64,000 nucleotides of DNA from Ottelia alismoides (taxonomy: Eukaryota; Streptophyta; Magnoliopsida; Alismatales; Hydrocharitaceae), in assembly GCA_037367405.1 (NCBI GenBank), contig JAZKJV010011601.1, positions 1 to 64,000 on the forward strand. The letters are read 5' to 3'. The first letter of the stretch is position 1; each line of letters opens with the position of its first letter. This document shows positions 33,276 to 43,905 of this stretch, piece after piece. A program made the translations under genes and the position numbers. Under the pieces are notes generated by a model. It had not been told where the DNA came from. It searched no databases and worked only from the letters and a program-made list of their open reading frames with translations.

Positions 33276-33630
33276 ATACTTAGGGTGTATTTTACCCTAA
33301 GTATAGGGAGGTGTTAGATTTTTTATTATTCTTTTGATTCTTTTTACCTCTATTTTGATGCCCATACTTAGAAATATTTTATCCTAAGTATAGGGGAGGT
33401 AGACCTTGTACATTCTCGCACTCGATTTTCCCTTAGTACACAGTCTGCTATACTTAGGATTACCTGATCCTAAGTATAGGGGGAACCACCGAGACCTCTT
33501 CATTCTATTCTTTGATTCGTCGTTGTAGTATAGCCTTTCTTTTCACTTCCCTATACTAAGCACGGGTTATGTCTTCTCCATCGCTCTTTGTTCCCTCTGA
33601 GGACATCGTTCGAGCTAAGTATAGGGGGTG
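33276..33630 (+). repeat. Hairpin / PPT-like array downstream of integrase, element B
   Basis: There are three hairpins. 33276 onward: ATACTTAGGGT, loop, ACCCTAAGTATAGGGAGG. 33364 onward: ATACTTAG, loop, CTAAGTATAGGGGAGG. 33449 onward: TATACTTAGGAT, loop, ATCCTAAGTATAGGGGG. A fourth 3' arm alone, CTAAGTATAGGGGG, stands at 33615. Each 3' arm ends in the same AAGTATAGGGGG that forms the real polypurine tract at 35174-35186. The inner stem bases covary (GGGT/ACCC versus GGAT/ATCC). Element A has the same array. Confidence 0.75.
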
Positions 33631-35173
33631 TCGTATATATTGTATATATACTTTAGCCATAACTCGTACTTTTGTGTGAGTGTGTTAATAAATAAAATGG
33701 CTAAAATCCTTTATCTAAAAAATTATTTCTTGCACATACATAGCTATTTATAAAAATTATTTTTGAAAAAATCTTGTAAAAATGATTTCCTTGTGAAATG
33801 TTTGTAAATATTTTGGTTTCAAAATTATGTATATAGTACAATTTTTTTGTGAAATGTTTGAAAAATAAAAGTTTGCAAAAGCCCTTGTGTAATTGTTTGT
33901 AAATAGTTTGCAAAACTTTTGCATTCATGCATACATTCAAACATTTTCAAAAAAATTTGCACACTTTCAGAAACTTTGCATAAAAGATTTTGTATATACT
34001 TGTATATTCTTCTGAATCATAGTTGACATTTATACTAGTTTGGAATTAAATTGGATAATGGAGCTTGGTTAAGATCTTAATCCACCTAATTCTAAGAGGA
34101 ACCTTATAGGATTTGGGGTTAAGACTTTTCAGGTCCATTGGTGACTTAATTCTTTGAGTCCGCTAGGTTATGTTCACATGTCATCTTGATGAGCCTATGT
34201 AGAACACTTAACAATGCACAAATGACTCTAACAGACAATGGCTTTACTTGGACCATCACTTTACACTCAGCTTTGCACGGATGAGGTGATGAGGAGGCAA
34301 TTTCCTTTGGCTTGGGGTGGCATACGAGGGTAGTACTTCTAGGCGGAACTTCTCGTCTTCCTTTTAGGGAGGGAAGTGTGCCTCAACTTGGTCTGGCAGT
34401 GTTGAGATCTTAAGTCAGGAGTTATGGGTTGCAATAATGTTTCAAAAGAGGAATAGTCTACTGGCTCAAGAAGAAAAAGTCCATATGTATATATGTTTCA
34501 CCTTGTAGATATGTTGTACATATGTACATCAAAAAAATGTGTGCAAAAGAAAGAAGAACTCCAAAAAAGTGGCGGGTCTGATAGAAAATAAAACACCTAT
34601 CAGAGTGTATACAGTTAAATAAAGCAAAGCTTATGTTACACCTTCTCATCTCATGAAACTTGCAGCGGGAGACTTAACTTCATTGGTTGGGCTCCCTGGG
34701 ATACATGGCTACACTGGCCACGACCCATTCTCTTCGTTCCCCCTCTTCTTGAGCCGGTTGAACTTGAACTTAGAAGAGAATACCCCGCCTCGAGGAAAGA
34801 GTTGCTGGACTAGGGCATTAGAGTTACCTTGTTAAGGGGGGTTGTTTCTTCGTCATTTCTGAGGTGGGGAGCTACATATCAGTGACATCGTACAAGAAAA
34901 GATTCATGGTCATTAGAGTTTGTGTATGTAGACTTGTTCTGATCTGTATTATTGAGGAGTCTTGACCATAGATTGGTGGAACTTAGAGGCTGTTGAATCT
35001 TAAACTTAGGTCCAAATAAGTTCCGATAAACTAATAATCCAAAGGTCTGACTGAGCTCCATCCTTCAATTTAAACAAAACAAGTTTAATAATCAACATTG
35101 ATTCTCTTCCAATTTATTTTCTTTTCTTTTTCACTTCTTTTTCAAATAAGTGTTTGCTAAGGGACTAGCAAGG
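33631..35173 (+). other. 3' untranslated region of element B
   Basis: Non-coding, about 1.5 kb, AT-rich with runs of TTTGCAAA type. It aligns in reverse with 39923-41496 of element A; for example CACTTTACACTCAGCTTTGC and CAACCCATAACTCC-like blocks have counterparts. No envelope-like frame is visible. Confidence 0.6.
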
Positions 35174-35186
35174 TAAAGTATAGGGG
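35174..35186 (+). other. Polypurine tract of element B
   Basis: AAAGTATAGGGGG stands immediately before the 3' LTR start TGATGAATCTC. Confidence 0.8.
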
Positions 35187-36216
35187 GTGATGAATCTCTA
35201 CCTCTCACTCTTTATTCTTTTATTTTAGCTATTTATCTTGGCAAAGCATCATGTAAATAGACGTAAATACAATAAGTTAGCATTATGCACGCATGTGTTA
35301 ATAGTGTATATTTAGCATGTATTTGTGCTTAGAAAAAGAAAAGAAAAAGGAAGGAGATATTTAGAATAAATACAAAGTGACCCAAACCCAAAGAGAAGGT
35401 CAAGCCTTGACTTGATCGAACAACAAAATAAGTAAAGAGAGATAGGGCCTACTCTATATTGTACATATAACTTATGTTTGTAAATAATTATTTTGGATAA
35501 AATAAAGATAAAATATTTTATCTACCTCCGTGTATATGGTCCTAAAAATAAAACAAAAATAAAATAAAAATGAGAAAAGTATAATAAAAACAAGAATAAA
35601 ATCATTCTTACTTGTACAAAATACACGTATATCGATTGCATCCCCTATTTATTTTAAAATTGGACATAACTGATAAAAATAAAACAAAAATTATTTTATA
35701 CTCCTAAAAATATGTTAAAAATAAAAAAATACGAAATGAGGGTGTTTATATAAAATTACTAAAATAAAAATAAGTGTACATAATACATAGGTATATTATA
35801 CATGTATATAACACTATATATTGTATATAGACTAATTTATTTTTCTTAAAAATAATTAAAAATCACAGAAAAAATCCTTGAAAATAAAAAAATCATTTTA
35901 TACACTTTTTATTTTTAAGTCATTTACTATTTTTTTATTGATTTTGTAAATATTTTGTAAAATCAGATTTTCTAATTGGTCCAGCTCAGACGTTGACCCT
36001 CGGTCAACGTCTCCCCCTTCCCAGGTCTCCCCAGACCTGGATTGTGTTCGTCGGACCTGTTTCTCGATTTTCTCCAGCCCACCTCCGAGCTCCGTTTGCC
36101 TCGAAACTTGGACCCGATAGACCTCGTACATCCGCCATCTTCACGGGTCCCTTAGATGATTCAGATCACTCTCGGGTTTGCACTTTTTCCCGACCCTTCT
36201 ATACCCTCGAGCTTCT

Positions 36217-36223
36217 TATATAG
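36217..36223 (+). promoter_or_regulatory. TATA box of the B 3' LTR
   Basis: TATATAG, also found at the equivalent place in the B 5' LTR and in solo LTR S. Element A is inserted 17 bp beyond it, about where transcription would start. Confidence 0.5.
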
Positions 36224-36235
36224 CATCTCTTCTGC

Positions 36236-36240
36236 CTCCC
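36236..36240. other. Target site duplication of element A, left copy
   Basis: CTCCC stands directly before the LTR start. The identical CTCCC follows the other LTR at 53807-53811. The empty site in the B 5' LTR (CTGCCTCCCCGAAGCC) has one copy only. Confidence 0.9.
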
Positions 36241-39200
36241 TGATGAGCCGAAAAAGACCACCAAGACACGGGTGAAATAAAATAGAGCAAGAGTCGTTGC
36301 GACCCGGATCTCAGAAGTCAATCGGTCAATCAAGAAAAATAAAGCAGACCACCAAAATCAGATGAAAGCAAATAAACACGATGGCGGTCCTGGCTATTTT
36401 ATTAACCTGGTATAGCGACCAGGGTCGAACACAAGGAGCACGGATTGGACTTATGGCCTACGAAGTAGTCAATCAGAAGAAAAGAGAAGGTATTTTTGGT
36501 GGTTTTTAAGGGTTTTTATATTTTTTGTGATTTTTAAGAATTAAGAAAATAATAAAAACAAGAAAATAACACACTTCAACGATTTATTTAATGCACTAAA
36601 AATCAACCAAAAATTCTGACAAAAATATTTTTATGTGTTTTATCATTTTTAGTGTTTTTGATGAATTTTTGGGATTTTTCTGATATTTATTTAATTTTCT
36701 AAAAATCAAACAGTGATTGAAATTGTAGGTACTGTCCAGCCGAGCTAAAAGGACCTAGATAAAATATCTAGAAGCCCTAAATTAGCTGGGAGGTAATTTT
36801 CCTGTAAAAAGAATAAAACAAGGAAAATTTAGACACCTAGATTATTATTTTTGGATTTTTAATTTATTTATTAGAATTTCTATAATATTTTGAGTGTTTT
36901 TCAATTTTTAGGTGTTTTAAGCAATGAAAAATAGCCAAAATTGGCTACAAAATCAAGCAAGCAAAGACTAATAATAACTATTTTTTTGTGGTTTTTAGAG
37001 GAGTTTTAATATTTTTTGTGATTTTTAAATTTTGACAGTAACGAAAATAGATGTTTTTGAATTTTTTAAAAATATCAAATCAAAACAAAATTGTCCCCAA
37101 AAATTCCAGAAAATTTTACACTATGGCAGAAGCCATGTTTCCAATTTTCATTGGATTTGGAGTAGTTTTGCTATTTTATTCAAAAATAAAGAGGGGGCAC
37201 TGTGCACAGGGGCCTATGTGCAAATACCCGAAGTTCTGGGGGGTCTGGTGCAAATAACGCATGTAAACACGTGCGTCGCACGCGCCTGAGGCACTCAGGG
37301 ACCTAATTGTAAGGAAAATAAGTTCTGAGGGCTATTTGGTAACAGGTACCAAAAGCCCAGGGGCTTATCTGCAAATAACCCAAATATTAGCGCACATGCA
37401 CAATTACTTCTACGCACAGGGGTATAAATGCAATATTCCAAAAAAATTCATTCAACTCATAACATCCAGAACTACAAACCCAAAAAGTCACGTGTCGATG
37501 CACGTGTCAGATCACACACAGGGGTATATCAGCAAATAAAACCAGGCGCAAGGGTCTCTATGCAAATATCCCAAAAACCAAACAACTATACTACGTAATT
37601 ACAAGACTATATACGAAACAAAATAACAGAGGGGGCCTAAGGGTAATTTACCCTTTATTAATGGAGCGGCTGGATGGATGCCACGTGGAGCATCTGACGG
37701 TGGCGAACGACGGGCGCTCCACAGCTGAGCTCCTCGAGCGAATCCGACGGCGGGGGTTTCGCCACGTGGGGAATCGAACGGTGTAGGGCGCAGGTGGCTA
37801 ACCCTCGTGCATCGGACGGCTGGGATCAATCCTCCACGGATCTGACGGTGGCTACTGCTCCTGGAATGGACGGCCCAGATGGAAACTGGAGCGGGAGGAT
37901 GATCGGACGGTCGGGGAGGATCGAGGAAGAACAGTTGGCCGGCGAGTTTCGCCGGCCCAAGGCGCACGCTCCCGACCTCCCCTGCTGCTCGTGAAGATCA
38001 GAGAAGCTCCGCGATGACGTTCCGCAGCGGCTGGTAGTCTCCGATGACCCAGCCGAGCTCTGGAGAGCTCCGGCGAGGTCGGCGGAAATGAAGCTCCTGG
38101 ACCTGATGGTCCAAGCCCTTAGATGGGCTTGGATGTACCTGCAAAAACAACCAGGAGGCTCGCGGGTCGAGGGCAAACTGCCTCGACCCGGTTAGGCGGG
38201 GTGACGGTGATCGGAGGGTCGAGATGGGCGAGCTCCGGCGAAGGTGGGGACGGTGGAGCTCGAACCCCAGCTCTTGTGCGAGCTGGGTTGGATGGAGATA
38301 TGGAGAAGGTGCGCGGAAGGAAGGCGATGGCTATGGCGAAGCCCGATGATCGAATGGTGGTCGGACGTGGACGGAATCGACGGCGAACGGCGGAGCAGCG
38401 ATTTGGGGGAAATGGAAAATCAAAGAAAAAGCAAAGCCTACGGGGCTACCTGGGTGGATGGTGAGACTGGGGTTGAGCTGGCGGTGCTCTGGGTCGTCAC
38501 CTCGAGGAGCGTCTCCCTCCGAGGCTCTAGCTCCAGCTCTGGTGGCGGAGCAAGGCGGCGATGCTCGACGGATCGATGGTTTCGCCCTCCCTCCTCGCTG
38601 CGACACCACAGGGGACGAGCTGTCACTCTCGCCTCTGCAATGGAGCTCACTGGGGGTGGAACAAATGGCCAAAGATCAGAAAATAGGTGGCGGAGCTCGG
38701 CTTAAGTATGGTTGCGGGTCCGGCTAGGGTTGGTCGGGTAGGGTTGTGTGAAGCGCGGATCCCGAGGCAGGGGCTCCGGCGAGGGTGTCGGATATGCAAA
38801 GAAGGATTAGGTCCCGGGGTTTAGGGTTTTAGTGATCGGATCAAGCGGGAGTAAATGGGAGAAATCGGGTTCTCGAACCAGATCCGCGAGAGGTGGTCCA
38901 CAGGGGGGAGTTGACCGGGCGGTCAACAACCCCCGTGGACCAATAAACGTCAGCCACGTGGATAAGATTTCTAAAATCATTTAAAAATAGAAAATGGCAG
39001 ATTTATTAAAAAGTCAAAACATGAAATATTTTTGTTTTAATTTTTTCTACTTTTTTAATGATTTTTAATTAATTTTTCAAAATAAAAATAAGGTATTTAC
39101 AATATATAGCAATACATAGGTATATGTACAATATGTATTTTTAATTTTTGATTTTTAATTTGTTATTTTTGTGCATTTTTATTCCCATTTCGTATTTTAT

Positions 39201-39909
39201 TTATTTATAGTATAATATTAGGAATAAAAGGGTATTTTTATTTTATTTTTACTATATATATACAGGGGTGAAATAAATATATATGTGCATATATACACAT
39301 GGTATATTTACAAAGTATTTTTGGATTTTTTAATTTTTGTTATTTTTATTTTGTTTTTATTTTAATTGTTTTTATTTAATTTATTTACAACATAAAAGAT
39401 GGAATATTTACAAAATTTTTGGAAATTAATTTTATGCATTTATAGGGTAAAATAAATATGGGAGTGGCTATGTACATGATGAATATGCACAAGGTGAGGG
39501 TTTTTGTTTTGATTTTAGCTCTCTCTTTTTATTTTGATTTTTATATTTATAAATATATACAAGTATTTACAGGCCCATTTTAGTCTCTTTTTGGAGGAAA
39601 ATATTTTTATTATATTTACATAAATATTTACACACATGAGCTCCTATCTCCCTCTACTTTGGTTTTTATGCGGTCAGGCCCATGCTGAGCCCTCCCTTAG
39701 GTTAGGTTGCTCAATATTTATTCTAAATATTTCCCTCTTTTTCTTTTTACTCTTTATTCTTTTATTTTTGCACAAAAACATGTTAATTATTAAACTTTAT
39801 ACAATGCATGCTTTTGATAATTATTTGTATTTACATGAATATACATGCATTTGCAAAGGTTTTTGTAGCTAAAATATAAGAATAAAGAGTGATGAATGGG
39901 TATTCATCA
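36241..39909 (-). repeat. 3' LTR of element A (left copy)
   Basis: In element sense it starts at 39909 with TGATGAATACCCATTCATCA and ends at 36241 with GGCTCATCA. It is almost the same as the right copy. The GC-rich third (37660-38950) holds overlapping open frames that also occur in the right copy (e.g. 38123-38464), with no recognisable product. 37199-37570 carries repeated motifs of the type CAGGGGNCTATNTGCAAATA. 38900-38935 contains the inverted pair GTCCACAGGGGGGAGTTGAC / ACCCCCGTGGAC. Confidence 0.9.
36397..36430 (-). promoter_or_regulatory. Hairpin plus AATAAA box in A LTR
   Basis: In element sense: GTTCGACC, then CCTGGT-CGCTAT-ACCAGG (a perfect 6-bp stem with 6-nt loop), then TTAATAAAATAGC. 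The other A LTR has the same block at 50278-50310 with one mismatch. It is a candidate 3' end formation signal, from position and the AATAAA hexamer. Confidence 0.5.
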
Positions 39910-39922
39910 CCCCCCTATACTT
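39910..39922 (-). other. Polypurine tract of element A
   Basis: On the minus strand it reads AAGTATAGGGGGG and is directly followed by the LTR start TGATGAATACCC. Confidence 0.85.
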
Positions 39923-41496
39923 AACTTTTGCTAGTCCCTTAGCAAACACTTATTTGAAAAAAGAAGTGAAAAAGAAAAAAAGAAAAAGAAAAAGAGGGGA
40001 ATGTACATGGATCAATGTTGAATATTAAACTTTCCTTCATTAAATTGAATTATGGAGCTCGATCAGATCTTTGGATTATTAATGTGTCGGAACCTTATTT
40101 AGACTCAAGCTTAAAACTTAACAGCCTCTAAGTTCCACCAATCTATGGACAAGACTCCTCAATAAACCAGATCAGAACAAGTCTACATACACAAACTCTA
40201 ATGACCATGAATCTTTCCATGCAGTGTAAGTGATATGTAGCTCCCCACCTCAGAAGTAACAAAGAAACAACCTCCCTCAACCTGGTAACTCTAATGCCTC
40301 GGTCTAGCAACTCTTTCCTCAAGAAGCGGGGTATTCCCTTCTAAGTTCAAGTGCAACCGGCTCAAGAAGAGGGGGAAGAAGTATAGACTTTTGGAAGCTC
40401 AGCCAGTGTAGCCAAGTCTCCCGCTGCAAGCTTCATGAGATGTAACATGGATACCATAAGCTTTTGCTTTATTTGACTATATACACTCCGGTGGGGTTAT
40501 TAAATTTTCAATCCGACCCACCACTTTTTTGGAGTTCTTTTGCATTTTGCATTTTTTTTCAAGTGCCTCTATACAACATATCTACATGGTGCAGCATATA
40601 TACAAGAAATTTCCTCTTGAGCCAGTAGACTATCCCTCTTTTGAAGCTTTATTGCAACCCACGGCTTCTGTCTTTAGCCTTCATCACCACTAGACCAAGT
40701 TGAGACGCACTTCCTTCACTAGAAGAAGAAGAGAGGTTCCGCCTAGAAGTACTACCCTCATATGCTACCCCAAGCCAAAGGAAACTGCCTCCTCACCACC
40801 TCATCCGTGGAGAGCTATGTGTAAAGTGCTGGTGCAAGTCAAGCCATTGTCTCTAAGAGTCATGCGTGTGTTGTTAAGTGCTCTACTTAGTCTCATCAAG
40901 ATGACATATGCTCATAGCCTAGTGGACTCAAATAATTAAGTCCTTATGGACCTGAAAAGCCTTAACCCTAAGCCCTATAAGGTTCCTCTTAGAATTAGGT
41001 GGATTAAGATCTTAATCAAGCTCCATTTCTCAATTTAATTCCAGGCTAGTTTAAATGTCAACTCTCATCCAGGAAAAACTATATACATATATACACAAAG
41101 ATGCTATTTACAAATATTTACAATCGTGCAAAAATTTTGAAAAATGTTTTGAAATCATGAATGGATGGATGCATGAAGTGCAATTTTTTTTTGCAAAAGT
41201 ATTTACAAACATTTACACAAGATTTTTGCAAACTTTTGATTTTCAAAACATTTTGGAAAAATTTTGTACTATATACATAATTTTGATAAGAAAATATTCA
41301 CACAAGCTTTACACAAAAGATTTTTGAAAACATTTTTACAAAAATAATTTTGTACACTAGCTATGTATGTGCAATAAAAGAATGATTATTTACAGGAAAA
41401 AATTTTTAATTTTTGGGGTTTTTAGCCATTTTATTTATTAACACACTCACACAAAGTACGAGTTATGACTAAAGTATATATGAAATATATACACAC
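39923..41496 (-). other. 3' untranslated region of element A
   Basis: Non-coding, 1.6 kb. It matches 33631-35173 of element B in sense orientation. The open frame 40700-40939 on the plus strand is antisense and has no recognisable product. Confidence 0.6.
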
Positions 41497-41858
41497 ACCC
41501 CCTATACTTAGCTCGAACGATGTCGTCAGAGTGATTAAGAGCGATGAAGAAGACATAACTCGTGCTTAGTAAAAGGGAAGTGAAAAGGAATGGCTAGGTA
41601 CAGAAATAAATACATGAATAGAATGAGAGGAACTCGGTGGTTTCCCCCTATACTTAGGATTAACTAATCCTAAGTATAGCAAGCTGTACATGAAGGGAAA
41701 TCTGAGTAAAGAATGTACAGAGTCTACCCCCCCCCCCTATACTTAGGGTAAAATATCCCTAAGTATAGGCAGCAAAACAGGGGCAGAAAGAATAAAAAGA
41801 ATACCCGCAGGTCCTACATCCCCCCTATACTTAGGGTAAAGTACACCCTAAGTATAGC
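41497..41858 (-). repeat. Hairpin / PPT-like array of element A
   Basis: Plus-strand view: a single arm CCCCCTATACTTAGC (41499), then hairpins CTATACTTAGGATTA-act-TAATCCTAAGTATAG (41648-41679), CTATACTTAGGG-taaaatat-CCCTAAGTATAG (41738-41768) and CTATACTTAGGGT-aaagtac-ACCCTAAGTATAG (41825-41857). A C-run precedes each, so in element sense each hairpin ends in AAGTATAGGGGG, like the true PPT at 39910-39922. The inner stem pairs change together between hairpins. Confidence 0.75.
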
Positions 41859-41989
41859 ATAATCATAAGATGAGAAAAGGGATGTGGGACTAAAGAATAG
41901 TGTGATATAGACAACTGGATCTATACAAGTCGGAGGAACAGTGATAATCAGGCGTGAGATGCAATAGATGTGAATCAAGAGACCACATC

Positions 41990-43255
41990 TCACGCAAAGT
42001 GAATAGGGGCAACATCAACGACCCGCGGCTCATGATCTAGAAATGGCTTGAGTCGTTGGCCGTTCACTCGAAAGGTACTCTCAGAAGACAACTCGGATAT
42101 ATCAATGCTACCGTTGTCGTGTACCTTTCTCACAAGATAAGGTCCCTTCCATTTTCTCTGTAGCTTCCCTGGAAATAGACGAAGCCTCGCATCAAACAAC
42201 CATACTCTCTGTCCAGGCTCAAAATGCTTGTGGCTGATATGAGAATCATGCCACTCTTTCACTCTCTCCTTATACTGTAGGCTGTTTGAGAAGGTTGTAT
42301 CTCTAAGCTCCTCCAAGGCTGCTAACTCTGCCCTCCTCTGGTCTCCTACACTCTCTGGATCTAAAAGAATATCCGTGACTGCCCAAAGTGACTTGTGCCT
42401 CAACTCAATAGGTAAATGGCATGGCTTGCCATAAACTAGGCGAAAGGGAGATGTGCCCAATGGTGTCTTGAAAGACGTCCTATATGCCCACAAGACCGAG
42501 TCCAAAAGCTGTGACCAATCCTTTCGGTCAGGGCGGACGACTTTCTGTAAAATAGTCTTCATCTCCCTGTTCGAGACCTCGGCTAGACCATTCGTCTGTG
42601 GATGGTATGGAGTGGCAACTCGATGGTCTATGCCGAACTCACTGGCAAGTGCCTTCACATGGTCATTGGTGAAATGAGACCCCCCATCTGAAATCAATAC
42701 TCGAGGTACCCCGAACCGCGTGATGATGTGCTTCCTCAAAAATCTACGAACAGTCCTCGCATCAGCGGCTCGGGCGGGGATAGCCTCAACCCAACGACTA
42801 ACATAGTCAACGGCCAACAGAATGTACTCAAATCCCTGACTCTTAGGGAATGGACCCATGAAATCGATGCCCCATGCATCAAAAACCTCACAGAAGTGAA
42901 TGGGCTGCATCGGCATCATATCACGCTGTCCACAAGTGCCCATCCTCTGACAGTCAGTACACCTCTTCACGAACTCATCAGAGTCCTTGAAGAGGGTAGG
43001 CCACCACAAGCCGGATTGGAGCACTTTCTGTGTCGTTCTCCTCCCAGAGTGATGTCCTCCTGCCTCAAGCTTGTGGCAGTAAGTGAGGACGCTATGGTGC
43101 TCATCCTGAGGGATGCACCTACGCCAGACACTATCCCCTCCTTCGTGGTAAAGGATGTGATCCTCCCAATGGTAAGACTTGGCCTTCGCGAGGAAGGTCT
43201 CAAGCCTCTGTCTGGGCCAACCTTGTGGGACTTTCTTAGCAACAAGAAAGTTCAC
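41990..43255 (-). CDS. Integrase of element A (open frame, 421 codons)
   Basis: It would insert the element cDNA into the chromosome. The frame is uninterrupted and is the C-terminal part of the Pol polyprotein, so the first Met is not a natural start. The zinc-binding part has YCHKLEAGGHHSGRRTTQKV then CTDCQRMGTC. The catalytic core has the first Asp in DAWGIDFMGPFPKS, the second in LISDGGSHFTN, and the Glu in QTNGLAEVSNRE with exactly 35 residues between the last two. The C-terminal part has FEPGQRVWLFDARLRLFP and KWKGPYLVRKVHDNGSIDI (GPY module) and ends DVAPIHFA, with no chromodomain, as in Athila. A TGA at about 43266 (Trp codon in B) separates it from RNase H in the same frame. Confidence 0.92.
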   Translation of the reverse strand: MNFLVAKKVPQGWPRQRLETFLAKAKSYHWEDHILYHEGGDSVWRRCIPQDEHHSVLTYCHKLEAGGHHSGRRTTQKVLQSGLWWPTLFKDSDEFVKRCTDCQRMGTCGQRDMMPMQPIHFCEVFDAWGIDFMGPFPKSQGFEYILLAVDYVSRWVEAIPARAADARTVRRFLRKHIITRFGVPRVLISDGGSHFTNDHVKALASEFGIDHRVATPYHPQTNGLAEVSNREMKTILQKVVRPDRKDWSQLLDSVLWAYRTSFKTPLGTSPFRLVYGKPCHLPIELRHKSLWAVTDILLDPESVGDQRRAELAALEELRDTTFSNSLQYKERVKEWHDSHISHKHFEPGQRVWLFDARLRLFPGKLQRKWKGPYLVRKVHDNGSIDISELSSESTFRVNGQRLKPFLDHEPRVVDVAPIHFA

Positions 43256-43267
43256 AATATCGGCATA

Positions 43268-43905
43268 TCACGGGAGTGAGGCGATAGCAAGGATCTCCTC
43301 ATCTGGGAAGGTATCACAAATGGGATCAATCTGCTCAGACTCCTCAGGCTGCTCTAAACGGGAGAGATGATCCGCCACCACATTCTTGACTCCATGCTTA
43401 TCCTTAATCTCAATGTCGAACTCCTGGAGTAGAAGGATCCATCTAGTCAGTCTGGCCTTGGCATCCTTCTTTGCCATGAGGTATCGGATGGCGATATGAT
43501 CTGTGTACAAAGTCACTCTAGATCCAATGATGTACGATCTGAACTTATCTAGGGCGAACACTACTGCTAGCATCTCTTTCACTGTGACTGTATAATTCCG
43601 TTGGGCGGAATCCAAGGTGCGGCTAGCATAGTGGATAGCAAATGGAACTCCATCCCTCCTCTGTCCCAACACAGCCCCTACGGTAAAATCGGAGGCATCC
43701 GTCATGATCTCGAATGGGAGAAACCAATCTGGTGGCTGGAGGACAGGAGCCTCAACAATACACTGCTTGAGAGTATCAAAGGACGAAAGACACTTGTCAT
43801 CGACAAGGAACTCGTTGTCTTTCGTCAGCAGGTCAGTCAGCGGTCGGGCAACTCTACTGAAATCACGGATGAACCGTCGATAGAAACCGTAACTGCCGCA
43901 AATTG
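43268..43905 (-). pseudogene. RNase H domain of element A
   Basis: It degrades the RNA of the RNA/DNA hybrid during replication. An open frame from [19 protein letters not shown] carries [18 protein letters not shown] (Asp), [18 protein letters not shown] (Glu), [18 protein letters not shown] (Asp) and [14 protein letters not shown]. All expected catalytic positions are visible. The domain itself looks intact but is cut off from RT by a 20-base deletion upstream (near 43895) and from integrase by one TGA. Confidence 0.88.

Larger units (their letters stand above)
35187..36240 (+). repeat. 3' LTR of element B, part 1 (interrupted)
   Basis: It begins TGATGAATCTCTACCTCTCA and follows the 5' LTR to the TATA region ATATAGCATCTCTTCTGCCT CCC, where element A starts at 36241. 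The 5' LTR reads on without a gap at that point (CTGCCTCCCCGAAGCCCC), and the continuation is found at 53812. Confidence 0.85.

Noticed and set aside
37599..38727. Open frames in the GC-rich third of the A LTR (and copies at 51497-52624)
   Set aside because: They overlap in several frames on both strands, differ by frame between the LTR copies and contain no recognisable domain. The GC content alone explains them.
39923..41496. Envelope-like gene expected in some Athila elements
   Set aside because: The region between integrase and PPT has no long frame in element sense in either A or B.
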